From contig NZ_QXMG01000012.1 in the NCBI RefSeq assembly GCF_003569765.1, positions 1 to 64,000 of the forward strand: a stretch of DNA of 64,000 bases. Direction: 5' to 3'. The notes under the pieces were generated by a model. The model was not told the origin of the DNA and did not search any database. It saw only the letters and a program-made list of their open reading frames with translations. Within the stretch, counting starts at the first letter, position 1. The number at the start of each line of letters is the position of its first letter. The position numbers and the translations under genes are program-made. Below, one piece after another: positions 27,660-36,493 of this stretch. This DNA is from Caldimonas tepidiphila (GTDB taxonomy: Bacteria; Pseudomonadota; Gammaproteobacteria; Burkholderiales; Burkholderiaceae_C).

Positions 27660-27932
27660 CTAGCGGGAATCGTCCTTCAGCGTGTCGCGGTAGAGGCGGT
27701 CCACCGCCTCGCCGCGGTCGGTGTCGACCAGGCCGCGGTCCAGATCCTCCTTGGCCTGCTCGATCACGCCGTAGCGCGAGCCCCCCGCGCTGTCCGAGGA
27801 CTCGTCGCGCTCGTGCGGCAGGCGCGGGCCCGGCACGCCGGTGCGATCGACCGAAGTGGTGGTGTAGCCCGGCCGGCGGCTGCGCGGACGGGGGGGCCAG
27901 CAGATGCGTCGTTTCTGGGGTTGTTGTGGCAT
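27660..27932 (-). CDS. 90-residue hypothetical protein, Burkholderiales type
   Basis: A small basic N-terminus (RRICWPPRPRSRRPGYTTT) leads into TSVDRTGVPGPRLPHERDESSDS and ends with VIEQAKEDLDRGLVDTDRGEAVDRLYRD. This layout recurs in uncharacterised Burkholderiales proteins. It is cytoplasmic and charged, and the function is unknown. It is transcribed divergently from the hemerythrin gene. Confidence 0.65.
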   Translation of the reverse strand: MPQQPQKRRICWPPRPRSRRPGYTTTSVDRTGVPGPRLPHERDESSDSAGGSRYGVIEQAKEDLDRGLVDTDRGEAVDRLYRDTLKDDSR

Positions 27933-27992
27933 GGCGCAGGCTCTCGCAGGAAAGGGGTGGAGGGGTTCGTGGGTCCGGCAAGCGCCATACCT

Positions 27993-28006
27993 GCAGGCGC
28001 GGTGCC
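27993..28006 (-). promoter_or_regulatory. Sigma-54-type promoter for the 90-residue ORF
   Basis: The minus strand reads GGCACCGCGCCTGC: GGCAC, correct spacing, with CTGC in place of TTGC. It lies about 60 bases before the ATG at 27932. Confidence 0.4.
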
Positions 28007-28078
28007 GGCGCGAGGGGAATCTTGGCACCCGCTCCACCTTGCACCCCGTGTGCCCGCCGCCTGTGCAGGCAGCCGAGG

Positions 28079-28092
28079 GGTACGCGGATTGC
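28079..28092 (+). promoter_or_regulatory. Sigma-54-type promoter for the hemerythrin-domain gene
   Basis: The plus strand reads GGTACGCGGATTGC: correct GG-N10-GC spacing, perfect TTGC, one change in the -24 block. It lies about 70 bases upstream of the ATG at 28163. A nearby GGCAC...TTGC pair at 28024-28042 has a spacer too long to work. Confidence 0.45.
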
Positions 28093-28162
28093 CTGAAAGC
28101 GCGGGGCGACGCGAGCCGCGCCGCCGCCGATCCCCGGATACCCGCCCACAGGAGATGCCCGC

Positions 28163-28717
28163 ATGGCCACCCGTTCCAGCAGCCGCAACAGCACCCGAGC
28201 CCGTGACGAGATCCTCGCGATGCTCAAGGACGATCACAAGCGAGTGAGGAAGGCCTTTCGCGACTTCGAGAAGCTCGACGTGCACGAGGACGCGGAGGCG
28301 GTCGAGGCGCTGGTGCAGCGGGCCTGCAGCGAGCTCGAGCTGCACGCGGCGCTGGAAGAGGAGCTCTTCTACCCCGCCGCCCGCGACGCGATGCGCGAGG
28401 AGGACCTGCTCGACGAGGCCGAGGTCGAGCACATGACGGCGAAGATGCTGATCGGGCAGCTCAAGGGCATGGGCGCCGACGACGAGAAGTTCGCCGCCAC
28501 CTTCACCGTGCTCGGCGAGTACGTGAAGCACCACGTGAAGGAGGAGGAGAAGGAGCTGTTCGAGCAGCTGATGCGCGCCAGGATCGACTGGCCCTCGCTG
28601 CTCGAGGAGATGCAGCAGCGGCGCACCGAGCTGATGGAGGAGATGGGCCTCGCCGCCCCGCAGGCCGAGCCGGCGGAGGACGGCGGCGCTGCCGCCCGCT
28701 CCGCCGCGCGGGCATGA
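28163..28717 (+). CDS. Hemerythrin HHE-domain protein
   Basis: This 184-residue helical protein has the HHE cation-binding pattern: ILAMLKDDHKRVRKAF, CSELELHAALEEELFYPAARDAM, AEVEHMTAKMLIGQLKGM and VLGEYVKHHVKEEEKELFEQL. Metal-ligand His and Glu residues recur as in the YtfE/HHE superfamily. Such proteins are linked to iron handling and to nitrosative or oxidative stress. The C-terminus is Ala-rich. The ATG at 28163 has CAGGAG upstream. Confidence 0.85.
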   Translation: MATRSSSRNSTRARDEILAMLKDDHKRVRKAFRDFEKLDVHEDAEAVEALVQRACSELELHAALEEELFYPAARDAMREEDLLDEAEVEHMTAKMLIGQLKGMGADDEKFAATFTVLGEYVKHHVKEEEKELFEQLMRARIDWPSLLEEMQQRRTELMEEMGLAAPQAEPAEDGGAAARSAARA

Positions 28718-28830
28718 GCCCGCCTGCCGCACGCGACGCGGCCGCGCCGGCCGCGAGCAACCGCCGAGCCGGCCGCCCCGGCCTGCAGGCAGGCCGCGCC
28801 GCGCGCTGCGCGCTCTCGCTGCACGCGCCG

Positions 28831-29106
28831 ATGCCCCCCGCGCCGGCCGAGGTTCCGACGCCGGGCCGTCCCGAGATCCCGCCGCCCGAGCACCCGGACC
28901 CGCCGCCGCCCCCGGCCCCCGTTCCCTCTCCCGCCCCGAGCCCTGCGTCCCCGCCGGCGCCGGGCGTGGAGCCTCACCCGCAGGGCCTCGCCGCCGCCGC
29001 GCCGACGCATCGCGTTGCGCGCGGCGCGCCAGAGCGCCTCCCCCCCGGCCGGCAGCCCCGCCTGCCCGCCTCACCCTCCGACAAGGAAGCACCATGCCCG
29101 ACCTGA
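28831..29106 (+). CDS. Possible proline-rich small protein
   Basis: This 91-residue ORF (MPPAPAEVPTPGRPEIPPPEH...) resembles the short PEVP/PEIPPP-type proline-rich proteins common in Burkholderiales. It overlaps the next gene by 13 bases and has no clear ribosome-binding site, so it could be a compositional artefact of high-GC DNA. Confidence 0.3.
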   Translation: MPPAPAEVPTPGRPEIPPPEHPDPPPPPAPVPSPAPSPASPPAPGVEPHPQGLAAAAPTHRVARGAPERLPPGRQPRLPASPSDKEAPCPT

Positions 29107-30383
29107 TCGTCTTCTCCCATCTGCGCTGGGACTTCGTCTTCCAGCGACCGCAGCACCTGCTGTCGCGCCTGGCGCAGCATTTCCGCGTCATCGTCGTCGA
29201 GGAGCCGGAGCGGGGCGAGGGCCTGCCGCACTTCCGCCGCTCGACGCCACAGCAGAACATCGAGGTGCTGCGCCCGGTCACGCCGGTCGAGGCCGGCGGC
29301 TTCCACGACGACCAGCTCTCGGTGCTGCAGCCGCTGCTCGTGGAGCACCTGCGGCGCGAGGGCATCGAGGACTACCTGGTGTGGTTCTACACGCCGATGG
29401 CGCTGCCGCTGCTGTCGCAGCTGAGCCCGCGCGCGATCGTCTACGACTGCATGGACGAGCTGGCCTCCTTCAAGAACGCGCCGCGCCAGATGCGCCAGCG
29501 CGAGACCGCGCTGCTGAAGATGGCCGACCTCGTCTTCACCGGAGGCCCGAGCCTGTACGAGGCCAAGCGCGACCTGCACCCGAGCGTGCACTGCCTGCCG
29601 AGCGCGGTGGACGTCGGGCACTACGCGCCGGCCAACATCGTCCACGACCCCGAGACCGAGGCGCTGCAGGCGCACATCCCCGGCCCGCGCCTGGGCTTCT
29701 TCGGCGTGATCGACGAGCGGCTCGACCCGGAGCTCATCGGCCGGCTCGCCGACGCGCATCCCGAGTGGCAGGTCGTGATGGTCGGCCCCGTGGTGAAGAT
29801 CGACCCGGCGCGGCTGCCGCAGCGGCCGAACATCCACTGGCTCGGCCAGCAGGACTACAAGCGCCTGCCGCAGCTCGTCGCCGGCTGGGACCTGTGCCTG
29901 ATGCCCTTCGCGATCAACGAGGCGACGCGCTTCATCAGCCCGACCAAGACGCTGGAGTACATGGCCGCCGAGAAGCCGGTGGTCAGCACGCCGGTGCGCG
30001 ACGTGGTGGGCCTGTACGGCGACGTGGTGCGCATCGCGCACGATCCGGCGGAGTTCATCGCGGCCTGCGAGGAGGCGCTCGCCGAGACCGGCCACCGCCG
30101 CACCGAGCGCCTGGGCGCGATGCTCGCGAGCGTCTCGCGCTTCTCGTGGGACGGCACCGCCACGGTGATGCGAGAGCTGATCGAGGAAGTGCTCGCGAAG
30201 CGCCCGGCGGCGATGCCGCACCCCGGGATGCAGGCGCTCACGGCCGACGTGCTGCCGCCCAACGTGGTGCTCGCGCCCACCGCGCAGCGCGCCGCCGCGC
30301 CGCAGGAAGCCGCCACCGATGCGGCGGCCGTGCAGGCCGCCGCGCCGCTGCCGGCGGTGGCGGAGGCCGGGCGCCGCAGATGA
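29094..30383 (+). CDS. Glycosyltransferase, GT4/GT-B type
   Basis: This 429-residue protein starts MPDLIVFSHLRWDFVFQRPQHLLSRLA, a signature of a GT-B group often found in exopolysaccharide loci. It contains DCMDELASF and a C-terminal donor-binding half (LGFFGVIDERLDPELI, then ISPTKTLEYMAAEKPVVSTPV). A 50-residue Ala-rich extension follows the catalytic fold. Donor and acceptor are unknown. Its stop overlaps the start of the amidohydrolase gene (ATGA). Confidence 0.85.
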   Translation: MPDLIVFSHLRWDFVFQRPQHLLSRLAQHFRVIVVEEPERGEGLPHFRRSTPQQNIEVLRPVTPVEAGGFHDDQLSVLQPLLVEHLRREGIEDYLVWFYTPMALPLLSQLSPRAIVYDCMDELASFKNAPRQMRQRETALLKMADLVFTGGPSLYEAKRDLHPSVHCLPSAVDVGHYAPANIVHDPETEALQAHIPGPRLGFFGVIDERLDPELIGRLADAHPEWQVVMVGPVVKIDPARLPQRPNIHWLGQQDYKRLPQLVAGWDLCLMPFAINEATRFISPTKTLEYMAAEKPVVSTPVRDVVGLYGDVVRIAHDPAEFIAACEEALAETGHRRTERLGAMLASVSRFSWDGTATVMRELIEEVLAKRPAAMPHPGMQALTADVLPPNVVLAPTAQRAAAPQEAATDAAAVQAAAPLPAVAEAGRRR

Positions 30384-31333
30384 TCATCGACGCCCACCTG
30401 CACACCACGGGGCGCGAGCGCGCCGACGAGGTGCTGCACGCCTTCGACGAGGCCGGGGTCGACATCGGGGTGCTGCTCGCGCCCTTCCTGAGCGAGGGCT
30501 ACTCGCTCGACGACCCCGCGTCGCTGCGGCGCGCCAACGAGCACCTCGCCCGGCTCGTCCAGGGCCACGCCGACCGGCTGGTGGGCTTCGCGGTGGTCGA
30601 CCCGCGCGACCCCGGCGCGCCGCAGGAGCTGCGCCGCGCCGTGGAGACGCTGGGCCTGCGCGGCTGCAAGATGGTGCCCACCGGCTGGTACCCGTACGAC
30701 GACGCGGTGCAGCCGGTGTTCGCCACCGCGCGCGAGCTCGGCATCCCGCTGCTGTTCCACAGCGGCATCTTCATCGACGGCCGCTCGGGGCGCTTCTGCC
30801 GCCCGACCTTCTTCGAGGCGCTGCGCGCGCACCCGGGGCTGAAGGTGACGCTGGCGCACCTGGGCTGGCCCTGGACCGACGAGGCGATCGCGGTCGGCCT
30901 GATCGACCTGCTCAACGAGGTGGCGCCTGCGCAGTGCATGTTCCGCTTCGACATCTCCTTCGGCGCGCCGCCGCCCTACCGGCGCGAGGTGCTGCACAAG
31001 GCGCTGGAGGTGCTGGGGCCGGGGCTGCTGCAGTTCGGCAGCGACTGCTTCCTGCCCTGCAGCGGCGCCCACCTCGCCGAGCGCGTGCGCTGGGTGCGCG
31101 AGCTGCTCGACGAGCTGGAGGTGCCGCAGGACGCGCGCGAGCAGGTCTGGAGCGGCACCGCCGCGGCCTGGCTCGGGATCGACCCGTCGCGGCGCGCGCC
31201 GCCGCCCGGCCGCTCCCCGCACCGCCAGCTCCACCCGATCGCCGACTGCACGCGCGCCGCGCGCACGCTGCCCGACCCGTTCTCGCCGCTGTCTTTCTGG
31301 AGCCGGGTGCGCATGACGCCGCGCTGCTGCTGA
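30380..31333 (+). CDS. Amidohydrolase-2 family metal-dependent hydrolase
   Basis: This 317-residue TIM-barrel protein has the N-terminal metal motif MIIDAHLHT, an IPLLFHSGIF strand, KVTLAHLGWPW and FGSDCFLPC, which place the conserved His and Asp residues of the amidohydrolase-2 superfamily (decarboxylases and lactonases). A poorly conserved Arg/Pro-rich tail follows. It is translationally coupled between two glycosyltransferase genes, so its substrate may be a sugar lactone or a glycan modification, but this is only contextual. Confidence 0.8.
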   Translation: MIIDAHLHTTGRERADEVLHAFDEAGVDIGVLLAPFLSEGYSLDDPASLRRANEHLARLVQGHADRLVGFAVVDPRDPGAPQELRRAVETLGLRGCKMVPTGWYPYDDAVQPVFATARELGIPLLFHSGIFIDGRSGRFCRPTFFEALRAHPGLKVTLAHLGWPWTDEAIAVGLIDLLNEVAPAQCMFRFDISFGAPPPYRREVLHKALEVLGPGLLQFGSDCFLPCSGAHLAERVRWVRELLDELEVPQDAREQVWSGTAAAWLGIDPSRRAPPPGRSPHRQLHPIADCTRAARTLPDPFSPLSFWSRVRMTPRCC

Positions 31334-31342
31334 GCGCGCCCG

Positions 31343-32557
31343 ATGGCCGTACCGCCCGCTCCGGGCCCACGCACGCGCGTGCTGCAGCTCGTCGGCAACG
31401 CCATCGTCGGCGGCACGGAGCATTGCGTGCTGCGGCTGCTCGAGCGCCTGCCGCGCGAGCGCTTCGAGTGCACCGTGCTCTGCCCCTTCGAGGGCGAGTT
31501 CAGCGCGCGCCTGCGCGCGCTCGGCATCGAGGTGCTGCCGGTGGCGATGCCGCCCGGACCGCCGCCGGCGGCCTCGGTGCGGCTGGCCGCGACGCTGATG
31601 CGCCGCCGCGCCGTCGACGTGGTGCACTCGCACCTGCCCAACGCCCACCGGCTCGCCGCCCTTGCCGGCCGGCTCGCGGGGCGTCCGGTGCTCGCGACGG
31701 TGCACAGCCTCGAGCCCGACCCGGTCGACCTGGCGCTGCACCGCGGCGCCGGCACCCACCTGGCGGTGGTGTGCCGGCCGAGCTATCGCCACGCGCTCGG
31801 ACGCGGCGCGCACCCGGCGCGGCTGCACCTGCTGCCCAACGGCGTGGACGGCGCGGTGTTCCGGCCCGCGCGCAGCCGTGCCGGGCCGCTGCGCCGGCGC
31901 CTGGGCATCCCCCCCGAGGCGCCGCTGGCCGGGTTCGTCGGCCGGCTGTCCTGGGAGAAGGGGCCGGACCTGTTCCTGCACGCGGTGCGCGCCGCGCGCC
32001 GCGACGCGCCGCACGCGCATTTCGTGCTGGTCGGCGAGGGGCCGATGCGGCAGGAGTTGCAGGCCGCGATCGAGCGCGGCGGGCTGGCCGACTGCACGCA
32101 CCTCGCCGGCCTGCAGTCGGACATGCCCGCCGTTTACGCCGAGCTCGACCTGCTCGCCTCCACCTCGCGCTCCGAGGCGATGCCGCTCGCGGTGCTCGAG
32201 GCGATGGCCTGCGGGCTGCCGGTGCTCGGCATCGGCGTGGGCGCGCTGCCCGAGCTGATCGTGCCGGGCGCCACCGGCTGGCTGGTCGAGCCGGGCGAGC
32301 TCCCGGCCCTCGCGGCACGGCTCGGCGAGGGCCTGCGCGCGCCGCACGCGCTCGCGGCGATGGGCGCGCAGGCCCGCCAGCGCGCGCTCGGGCATTTCGC
32401 GCTGGAGCACGGCGTGCGGCGCGCCGCCGCCCTGCTCGAGCGGCTGGCCGGCACGCGCAGCGGCCTGCCGGGCCTCCACGCCCCCGGGTGCGAAGCGCGC
32501 ACCGCCCATCCCCCAATCCCTGCGCCCCCTTCCCCCGGCAGGTCCGCCGAGGCCTGA
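31343..32557 (+). CDS. Glycosyltransferase family 4
   Basis: This 404-residue GT-B enzyme shows GNAIVGGTEHCVLRLLERL near the N-terminus, DVVHSHLPNAH, LPNGVDGAVFRP, FVGRLSWEKGPDLFLHA and the donor-site pattern TSRSEAMPLAVLEAMACGLPVLG with its E-x7-E. It starts 10 bases after the amidohydrolase, completing a three-gene operon. The specificity is unknown. The C-terminal ~30 residues are low-complexity. Confidence 0.87.
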   Translation: MAVPPAPGPRTRVLQLVGNAIVGGTEHCVLRLLERLPRERFECTVLCPFEGEFSARLRALGIEVLPVAMPPGPPPAASVRLAATLMRRRAVDVVHSHLPNAHRLAALAGRLAGRPVLATVHSLEPDPVDLALHRGAGTHLAVVCRPSYRHALGRGAHPARLHLLPNGVDGAVFRPARSRAGPLRRRLGIPPEAPLAGFVGRLSWEKGPDLFLHAVRAARRDAPHAHFVLVGEGPMRQELQAAIERGGLADCTHLAGLQSDMPAVYAELDLLASTSRSEAMPLAVLEAMACGLPVLGIGVGALPELIVPGATGWLVEPGELPALAARLGEGLRAPHALAAMGAQARQRALGHFALEHGVRRAAALLERLAGTRSGLPGLHAPGCEARTAHPPIPAPPSPGRSAEA

Positions 32558-32579
32558 ACGGGCGCCGCGCAGCCCCTCT

Positions 32580-32593
32580 GGCATGGGTTTTGC
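32580..32593 (+). promoter_or_regulatory. Sigma-54-type promoter for the BON lipoprotein
   Basis: It reads GGCATGGGTTTTGC preceded by T, so TGGCAT and TTTTGC fit the consensus almost perfectly with GG-N10-GC spacing. It is the best match in the window, about 115 bases before the ATG at 32709. Confidence 0.6.
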
Positions 32594-32708
32594 CGAACCC
32601 AGAGTCGGGCAACCCGCCTCGCGGAACCAGGGACCGGCAGGCCGCTCCGCCCCTCGGCGGGCAGGCCGCCCGCCCCCGGCCCGCACGACCTATCCAAGGG
32701 AGAAATCA

Positions 32709-33026
32709 ATGAAACACCTGATCCTTGCAAGCACCATCGCACTCACCGGCGTGCTCGGCCTCTCCGGCTGCGCGGTCACCAGCGGCCAGAGCACGGTCGG
32801 CCAGTACGTCGACGACGCCACCATCACCACCCGCGTCAAGGCCCGCTTCGCGCAGGACCCGCAGGTCAGCGCGATGCGGCTGAACGTCGAGACGCTCAAG
32901 GGCGTGGTGCAGCTGTCGGGCTTCGCGGCCTCGCAGGCCGAGAAGCAGCGCGCCGAGCAGGTCGCGAGCGGGGTCCCGGACGTGCGCCAGGTGCGCAACG
33001 ACATCGTGGTACGGGCGCCGCAATAA
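32709..33026 (+). CDS. BON-domain lipoprotein
   Basis: This 105-residue protein has a lipoprotein signal peptide with lipobox LSGC (Cys about residue 21) and one BON domain (DDATITTRVKARFAQDP, LKGVVQLSGFAASQAEKQRAEQVA, VRNDIVV). BON domains bind phospholipid or the envelope, as in OsmY and DolP. The probable role is outer-membrane maintenance under stress. A clear terminator follows, so the gene is monocistronic. Confidence 0.88.
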   Translation: MKHLILASTIALTGVLGLSGCAVTSGQSTVGQYVDDATITTRVKARFAQDPQVSAMRLNVETLKGVVQLSGFAASQAEKQRAEQVASGVPDVRQVRNDIVVRAPQ

Positions 33027-33397
33027 GGCGGCCGAGGCCGCTTCCCGGCGAAGCGGTCCTCCACCGGGGCGGCGCCTTGCGCGCCGCCCTTTTTTCGTTC
33101 CCGTCCCGGATCGCCCCCTCCCCTGCCGGCCCGCGGACCGTCGCACCGGCGCGACACCCACCCCCGCGACTGCAGGTTTTTGCTGGGAAATATCCCCACT
33201 CCCGCGGCGGTGCTGCGTCCCGGCCCGTGGCGGCGCGGCAATATCGGGAGGAGCAGCCCCCCTGCCTCGCCGCCTTCCATCGCGGCCGCCCTGGCATGCC
33301 TGCCGGCGAAACCATCTGAAACCCCATGCCTGGGGTATTGCTGCGTTCGATTCCTGCCTGCGTTCCAACTGAACCTTGCAGCCTGGAGAAAGAACGC
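33027..33397. other. Intergenic region before the response regulator
   Basis: After the BON-gene terminator, about 300 bases hold no supported gene. A dyad CCCCA-TGCC-TGGGG lies near 33324-33337, some 65 bases before the regulator start, and could be an operator. I saw no GG-N10-GC motif in front of the regulator. Confidence 0.4.
33067..33095 (+). terminator. Rho-independent terminator after the BON lipoprotein
   Basis: GGGCGGCGC, loop CTTGC, GCGCCGCCC, then six T. It is a perfect 9-bp stem. Confidence 0.9.
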
Positions 33398-34837
33398 ATG
33401 CCTCATGCCCTGATCGTCGACGACGAACCCGATGTGCTGGAGTGGATGTCGGAAGTGGTCCGTGCCGAAGGATTCAGCGTCGCCACCGCCGACTCGCTGC
33501 GCAACGCGCGGGCGCAACTGGTGCGCCAGCAGCCGGAGGTGCTGCTGACCGACCTGCAGTTGCCCGACGGCAACGGGGCCGAGCTCGTCGCCGACCTCGA
33601 GACCCCGAACCAGACCGAGGTGGTCGTGATCACCGGCCATGCCTCGATGGACAGCGCGATCAACGCGGTGCGCATCGGCGCCACCGACTACCTGGTCAAG
33701 CCGGTGGACATCGACCGGCTGCTGGCGATCCTGCGCCGTCAGCCCAAGCCCACCGAGCTGCGCCACGAGATCGGCGAGCTGCGCGAGGAGCTGCGCCGTG
33801 CCGGCCGCTTCGGCCACCTGCTCGGCAGCTCGCCTGCGATGCAGCGGCTCTACGACCAGCTCGGCCGCGTCGCGCCGACCTCGGCCACCGTGATGCTGGT
33901 GGGCGAGAGCGGCACCGGCAAGGAGCTCGCGGCCAAGACCATCCACGACCTGAGCCGGCGCCGCCGCGCGCCCTTCCTCGCGATCAACTGCGGCGCGATC
34001 TCGCCGCAGCTGATCGAGAGCGAGCTGTTCGGCCACGAGAAGGGCAGCTTCACCGGCGCCGACCGCCAGCATCGCGGCTTCTTCGAGCGCGCCAACGGCG
34101 GCACGATCTTCCTCGACGAGGTCACCGAGATGCCGCTGGAGCTGCAGGTCAAGCTGCTGCGCGTGCTCGAGACCGGCACCTTCGTGCGCGTGGGCACCAC
34201 GCAGCCGATCTCCACCGATGTGCGCATCGTCGCGGCCACCAACCGGCAGCCCGAGAAGGTCGTCGCGGAGGGCAAGTTCCGTGAAGATCTTTACCACCGC
34301 CTGAATGTTTTTCCGGTGCAATTGCCACCCCTGCGCGACCGCGGCAGCGACATCGAGATGCTGGCGCAGCACTTCCTCGACGAGCTCAACCGCACCGAGG
34401 GCACGCGCAAGACCTTCTCGTCCAGCGCGCTGGCCCGCCTGTACGAAATGCCGTGGCCCGGCAACGTGCGCGAGTTGAAAAACTATGTACAGCGCATGTA
34501 CATCCTCGCCGACGATGTGGTGGAGGGGCTGGAGCCGCCGCAGCACATGCCGGCGCGCCACGAGGAGGACAGCGGCCTGCTCACGATCCGCATCGGCACG
34601 CCGCTCGACGAGGTCGAGCGCCGCGTCACGATGGCGACGCTCGAGCGCTGCGGCAACGTCAAGCGCACCGCCGCGCAGGTGCTGGGCATCAGCCTGAAGA
34701 CGCTCTACAACCGGCTCGAGGTCTATGCGCTCAAGGGCCAGGGCGGCGGCCAGGGCGCGCGCAACGGCGCTGCGGAGAGCGAAGGCCCGGCGGGCGACGA
34801 GGCGACGGCAGCCATTCCTTTGCGGCGCGCGAGCTGA
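33398..34837 (+). CDS. Orphan NtrC-family sigma-54-dependent response regulator
   Basis: This 479-residue protein has three domains. The receiver (1-120) has acidic pocket Asp8/Asp9, phospho-acceptor Asp52 in [10 protein letters not shown] and Lys101. The AAA+ domain (about 140-370) has Walker A GESGTGKE at 169-176, the sigma-54 contact loop GSFTGA at 216-221, and [13 protein letters not shown]. The Fis-type HTH (about 425-450) reads [19 protein letters not shown]. It should activate sigma-54 promoters. No histidine kinase is adjacent. The tail after the HTH is Gly/Ala-rich. The start at 33398 follows GGAGAAAG. Confidence 0.93.
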   Translation: MPHALIVDDEPDVLEWMSEVVRAEGFSVATADSLRNARAQLVRQQPEVLLTDLQLPDGNGAELVADLETPNQTEVVVITGHASMDSAINAVRIGATDYLVKPVDIDRLLAILRRQPKPTELRHEIGELREELRRAGRFGHLLGSSPAMQRLYDQLGRVAPTSATVMLVGESGTGKELAAKTIHDLSRRRRAPFLAINCGAISPQLIESELFGHEKGSFTGADRQHRGFFERANGGTIFLDEVTEMPLELQVKLLRVLETGTFVRVGTTQPISTDVRIVAATNRQPEKVVAEGKFREDLYHRLNVFPVQLPPLRDRGSDIEMLAQHFLDELNRTEGTRKTFSSSALARLYEMPWPGNVRELKNYVQRMYILADDVVEGLEPPQHMPARHEEDSGLLTIRIGTPLDEVERRVTMATLERCGNVKRTAAQVLGISLKTLYNRLEVYALKGQGGGQGARNGAAESEGPAGDEATAAIPLRRAS

Positions 34838-35036
34838 GGCGAGGCAGCGGGGGGCGCGTGAGCCGCTGAGGGCCGCTGCCCCCTGCAGCAGGCAGGCTGC
34901 CCCGTCGGCGCCGCGCCCGTTCCGCCTGGCCGGCCTCCTCCCGCCGGCGCGCGGCTCGCAAAAGCTCCGAGCCGGAGCAGACCAGGCGAGCGGGAAGCTC
35001 GAGGAAAAGACAGGAAAAGGACGAAGGCGCCCGTGT

Positions 35037-36194
35037 TCAGCCGCCGCCGCCCGGCCGCCGCAGATCGCTGCGCGAGCGCGCCGCCGGCGTGAAGGGCAGG
35101 ATCTTCGCGCCCCCGCCCGAGGTGCCGCTTGCGGCGCCGCCCGGCGGCTGCGGGAGCTGCTGCGGCTGCTGCGACGAGGAGGGACCGGAGCGTCCTCGCT
35201 GCTGCTGCTCCGGCCCCATCTCCGGCTCGCGTCCCGCGGAGGCAGGCGAGCCGGGGGCGGCTCCCGGGCCGGCCGGGACGCCCGCCTGTCGCGGCGCGCC
35301 GCCCGGGGCGAGCCCCTGGCGCTCGTCGAGGGCATGGCCGAGCGAGGCGCCGAACAGCAGGATCTGCGCCGAGTAGTACATCCACATCATCGCGACGACG
35401 AAGGAGCCCGCCGCGCCGTAGCTCGACGCGACGCTCGCGCGTGCGAGGTACAGGCCGATCAGGTGCTTGCCCACCGAGAACAGCAGCGCGCCGACGATCG
35501 CGCCGACCCAGACCGCATGGCGGCTCGCGGGGCGCTCCGGCAGCCAGCGCATCAGCGCGGCGAAGCCGACGGCGATCGCCGCGGTGGACAGCCCCACGTC
35601 CGCCAGCGCCAGCAGCGCGGGCAAGCCGGCGACGGGCACGCGCGAGGACAGCCAGGCGCCGAGCGCCGCCACCGCGGTGCTCGCCAGCAGCAGCGTCATC
35701 GCGAGCAGCCCGAAGCCGAGCACCAGCGCGAAGGCGACCAGCCGGGTGCGCAGGAAGCCGCCGAGCGGCGACTCGGACGGCCGCACGCGCGCCATCGCAT
35801 TGAGCGCGCGCTGCAGCTGCGCGAACACGCCGCTCGCGCCGACGAGCAGCGTGAGCAGCGCGAGCAGCCCCGCGAAGTTGCCGACCGGCTCGCGCCAGGC
35901 CGACTCGATCATCGACTGGATGCTCTGCGCCGCGGTGGAGCCCACCAGGCTCTCGATGCGCCCGACGATCTGCCCGCGCGCGGCCTCGGCGCCGAACACC
36001 GCGCCCGTCACCCAGATCGCGAGCACCAGCAGCGGCGCGAGCGCGAACATCGTGTAGAAGGCGATCGCCGCCCCGTACAGCGGCCCGCCCTCGGACACCC
36101 AGCGCGTCAGGGCCCGCGCCGTCAGTTGCGCCGGGGGCCGCAGCGACGCGGGCACGAAGCGCCACAGACGCTCCTCCAGGGCCTTGCCGTTCAT
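35037..36194 (-). CDS. YihY/BrkB-family inner-membrane protein
   Basis: This 385-residue protein has about six membrane segments and the family core GPLYGAAIAFYTMFALAPLLVL, GVFAQLQRALNAM and SYGAAGSFVVAMMWMYYSAQILLFGA. The family (formerly called ribonuclease BN) has unproven function, possibly envelope integrity. A ~100-residue Gln/Pro/Gly-rich cytoplasmic tail is unusual. A sigma-54-type motif lies just upstream and the AI-2E-family gene diverges from it. Confidence 0.88.
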   Translation of the reverse strand: MNGKALEERLWRFVPASLRPPAQLTARALTRWVSEGGPLYGAAIAFYTMFALAPLLVLAIWVTGAVFGAEAARGQIVGRIESLVGSTAAQSIQSMIESAWREPVGNFAGLLALLTLLVGASGVFAQLQRALNAMARVRPSESPLGGFLRTRLVAFALVLGFGLLAMTLLLASTAVAALGAWLSSRVPVAGLPALLALADVGLSTAAIAVGFAALMRWLPERPASRHAVWVGAIVGALLFSVGKHLIGLYLARASVASSYGAAGSFVVAMMWMYYSAQILLFGASLGHALDERQGLAPGGAPRQAGVPAGPGAAPGSPASAGREPEMGPEQQQRGRSGPSSSQQPQQLPQPPGGAASGTSGGGAKILPFTPAARSRSDLRRPGGGG

Positions 36195-36240
36195 CGCCTC
36201 GCCTCCTGCAGCAGAGAAATCTCGGGTCAGGCCGCTCCCG

Positions 36241-36254
36241 GCAGATCGCGTGCC
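36241..36254 (-). promoter_or_regulatory. Sigma-54-type promoter for the YihY-family gene
   Basis: The minus strand reads GGCACGCGATCTGC: GGCACG perfect, spacing GG-N10-GC, CTGC at -12. It lies about 50 bases before the ATG. Confidence 0.45.
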
Positions 36255-36299
36255 CGAAACGGCCTGCAAGCAGTGCGAGGACCTCCGTTCCGGGGTGGG

Positions 36300-36313
36300 G
36301 GCACGCCGGCTGC
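36300..36313 (+). promoter_or_regulatory. Sigma-54-type promoter for the AI-2E-family gene
   Basis: The plus strand reads GGCACGCCGGCTGC, with GGCACG and CTGC at GG-N10-GC spacing. It mirrors the element for the divergent YihY-family gene. Confidence 0.4.
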
Positions 36314-36493
36314 CGCACAGGTGGAGGACTTTCCCTTCGCCCGCACGTCCCGGCCTCCCGGCTTCACGGCAACCGGGCGCGCCCGCGAAGCCGGAGCCGG
36401 CCCTGCATCCCGTCCATCGCCCGAGGCACGCCCCTGAACGCACCGCACGACCCCCTCCCGCCCGCCACCGGCACCCGCTCCCCCTTCGCGGCG

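Noticed and set aside
28024..28042. GGCAC...TTGC pair upstream of the HHE-hemerythrin gene as a sigma-54 promoter
   Set aside because: The spacer between GG and GC is about 15 bases, too long for sigma-54. A correctly spaced element lies at 28079-28092 instead.
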